From contig JAISCZ010000088.1 in assembly GCA_031265205.1 (NCBI GenBank), positions 48,572-112,571 of the forward strand: a DNA stretch of 64,000 nt, read 5' to 3'. The position numbers and the translations under genes were made by a program. The DNA is from Deltaproteobacteria bacterium. Lineage in GTDB: Bacteria > Desulfobacterota > Desulfarculia > Adiutricales > Adiutricaceae. How positions within the stretch are numbered: the stretch's first letter is position 1; the number at the start of each line of letters is the position of its first letter. Below the pieces are notes generated by a model that worked only from the letters and a program-made list of their open reading frames with translations, ran no database searches and had not been told where the DNA came from. Positions 62,312-64,000 of the stretch are shown here, one piece after another.

Positions 62312-63858
62312 CTTTATAACCACAAAATTATGAAAATCACTATATAGGGATCGTTATTGGGCAACTATAGCCAAATATCTTATAACAGTCATTGACCTTT
62401 TTAACAGGCTCACAAGTTATTACCTGGCTCTCATAAATTTTACATTTCTGGTTCCGTAAAATCATAAAGAGAGAAAGAGGCGTTATTTCGGTTTCATGTA
62501 ATTGATTTTGTAACATTCTCATCACAACAGTGGCAATGAATGTCAGGAGCAAATGTCCGCGAAAAGTATCCTCATTATGGACCCGAAGAGGAAGCATGCC
62601 CGCATAATTTTTCCCGATATCAAATATCTGTTCAATATTTTGTCTTTGGTAATATAAAGGCATAACCTTGTTTCTAGCTAAGCGACGCGAAGAAAATAAT
62701 ACGAAAAGCCCTCCATTTTGCATGGCATCGAATGCTACTTTTGCATTTCTTTGTTTGTCCATTGATTTGAAAAATGATACTTTAGACTCTTTGTAGTTTC
62801 GATCATAATCAAAACCGATATACGCATATGCATTATATCCGTGTAATTTGCATTTAACGGTTTTTAAAAAAATAATTCTGCCAGGGTAATCTATCGCATT
62901 ATCCCTGTTATATAAAATGGGACCATATTTAATTGCGAGGTCTTTATAAAGGGATCTATTCTCTGGCATCCTGGTAATAAACGATATTTTACTTTCAAAT
63001 AATTCTTTGATGTTTGCATCAGTGTAATATCCAGCATCAAGAATGGCAAATTTAGTATTTACGCCTTGTTCTTTTAGTTCAGCAAGACAACGTATTAGCG
63101 TTGTTGCATCAATTACATTGCCAGGACAGTACCTAAAATAGATTGGAAGTCCAGTATTTTGTTGAACTGCATAAATCAACCTTACCTCGTCACTAATTTC
63201 ACCATTGTGGTTTCTGATAGCTGTTAAAGGGAAACGGATGCTGTTATGTAGCCCTGAACTATCTATTAAAATATTTCCGGTATTAATTCCATTTGCGTCT
63301 AAGAGTTTAATGTATTTGTCAAAAAAAATCCGAAGCCGCGACTCGTCACCTATTGAGGATAAGAAATCACTAATCCGCTGGCTAGTGAGGTTGGCTTTTG
63401 GGTATAAAATATGGGCATAGCTGCCGCTCCACCAGTTTTCCGCATAGCAGTTTGCAGAGGAAGCAAGGCAATAGTAACTAATCATAGATTTCAGCGTATC
63501 CGGGTTTCCATAACCGAGTGAATCAATAGATTCGCACAGAACGCTATTGTTAATGAATTTATCAAGAAAATAAATATCGCCAAAATCAACAATTAATTTT
63601 TCTTTCCGGGAGTTATTCAAAGGGGGAACAAAGTCCTCAGGCGCTTTACCAAAGGAATTGGATTCGAGGTCATAAGTGAAAACGCCTCGCTCACGGCTCT
63701 GATAGATCCCATTGTCTTTGTCCAAAACTTTGCCAAGATGTTGATATTCTTTAATGACTTTTTGGCCATTTCTTACAGATATAGCAAGGTTAGCGTATAA
63801 CCCGTTTGGCTTTTTATCATAAGAAATGAACACTATAAACCCTTCTGTGGTTATAAAG
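62312..63858 (-). mobile_element. IS4/IS1634-like insertion sequence
   Basis: About 1547 bp carrying one transposase on the minus strand. The left end CTTTATAACCACAAAA (62312-62327) and the right end, whose complement is CTTTATAACCACAGAA (63843-63858), form terminal inverted repeats matching at 15 of 16 bases. Flanking bases show no clear target duplication (GTCCAG left, ATTAAT right), so the ends may be off by some bases or the duplication has been lost. Confidence 0.85.
62340..63833 (-). CDS. IS4/IS1634-like DDE transposase
   Basis: An intact 497-residue transposase. The DDE residues are visible: Asp in NILIDSSGLHN (about 190), Asp in FAILDAGYYTD (about 260), and Glu in YYQRQNIEQIFDIGK (about 415), which also has the Y-x2-R-x3-E-x6-K signature of the IS4 group. 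The ORF lies within 16-30 bp of both inverted repeats, as in compact elements. No frameshift or stop is present, so it may still be active. Confidence 0.92.
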   Translation of the reverse strand: MFISYDKKPNGLYANLAISVRNGQKVIKEYQHLGKVLDKDNGIYQSRERGVFTYDLESNSFGKAPEDFVPPLNNSRKEKLIVDFGDIYFLDKFINNSVLCESIDSLGYGNPDTLKSMISYYCLASSANCYAENWWSGSYAHILYPKANLTSQRISDFLSSIGDESRLRIFFDKYIKLLDANGINTGNILIDSSGLHNSIRFPLTAIRNHNGEISDEVRLIYAVQQNTGLPIYFRYCPGNVIDATTLIRCLAELKEQGVNTKFAILDAGYYTDANIKELFESKISFITRMPENRSLYKDLAIKYGPILYNRDNAIDYPGRIIFLKTVKCKLHGYNAYAYIGFDYDRNYKESKVSFFKSMDKQRNAKVAFDAMQNGGLFVLFSSRRLARNKVMPLYYQRQNIEQIFDIGKNYAGMLPLRVHNEDTFRGHLLLTFIATVVMRMLQNQLHETEITPLSLFMILRNQKCKIYESQVITCEPVKKVNDCYKIFGYSCPITIPI

Positions 63859-64000
63859 ATTAATTATGTCTACATACTATCACAGGAAACTTTAAAATAC
63901 AAGCCCAATTCTTAAATAAAGATGTATTTTCTATCGAATTTTGTCATTTGAGATCGTTATATACAAAATATGGTATGTTTTATAATTTCTCTTTTGATAT
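63859..64000. other. AT-rich DNA after the insertion sequence
   Basis: No gene is seen in the last 142 bp. The composition continues that of the acquired region. Confidence 0.4.

Noticed and set aside
63859..63870. Target-site duplication of the insertion sequence
   Set aside because: The bases just outside the two inverted repeats do not match, so no duplication could be assigned.

Overview
The window comes from a Gram-negative, probably strictly anaerobic bacterium of fairly high GC. Two TonB-dependent receptors, a TonB protein and a PBP1A show the diderm envelope. A [FeFe]-hydrogenase-like sensor, a 2-hydroxyacyl-CoA-dehydratase-type Fe-S protein with its ATPase activator, and a membrane polyferredoxin point to anaerobic low-potential chemistry. 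The gene mix fits Desulfobacterota (deltaproteobacteria) of gut habitats, but no marker in the window settles the taxonomy. About 30% of the chromosome outside the prophage is non-coding, which suggests ongoing gene decay.

Positions 1-23402 are the late half of a contractile-tailed prophage with mixed ancestry. It has lambda-type packaging and portal genes (TerL C-terminus, gpW-like joiner, portal), a prohead protease fused to a Mu gpT-like capsid protein, and a Mu-like tail and baseplate (sheath, tube, frameshifted chaperone, tape measure, gpN, gpP, gp45-gp48). Two tail-fibre genes follow, then three tandem glycine-rich tail adhesins, then a lysis cassette (XhlA-like protein, GH108 endolysin, holin, overlapping Rz/Rz1 spanins). 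The adhesin block carries two slippage-prone tracts, (CT)15 upstream of the first copy and G14 inside the third, so it is a candidate phase-variable host-range module. The early genes and integrase lie outside the window.

Positions 23480-26190 hold an Rpn-type PD-(D/E)XK protein with a 21-bp tandem repeat array and a decayed partial duplicate of the same locus. Then follow PBP1A with a long disordered N-terminus (26194-29289), an MmeI-like single-chain restriction-modification enzyme (30062-32776), a stand-alone TonB-dependent receptor (33016-35013, minus), a small HTH protein, a Sel1-repeat secreted protein, and a soluble chemoreceptor built on an [FeFe]-hydrogenase-like sensor (38571-40334, minus). 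Two minus-strand genes of unknown function come next, then clpB-mnmE, and tRNA-Phe with a clear promoter and terminator.

Positions 51103-59820 are the most unusual chromosomal locus: a DUF4198 periplasmic protein, a TonB-dependent receptor, a periplasmic single-span protein, a NapH/NosR-type polyferredoxin, a double-cubane-type dehydratase-family protein, its ATPase activator and a TonB energy transducer. The co-orientation, overlaps and short spacings suggest one uptake-plus-reduction system in which ATP-driven low-potential electron transfer is tied to TonB-dependent import. The substrate cannot be read from the sequence; a metal complex is the leading guess.

The right end (60600-64000) is AT-rich acquired DNA: an AlbA_2/ATPase-type regulator and an IS4/IS1634-like insertion sequence with recognisable terminal inverted repeats.
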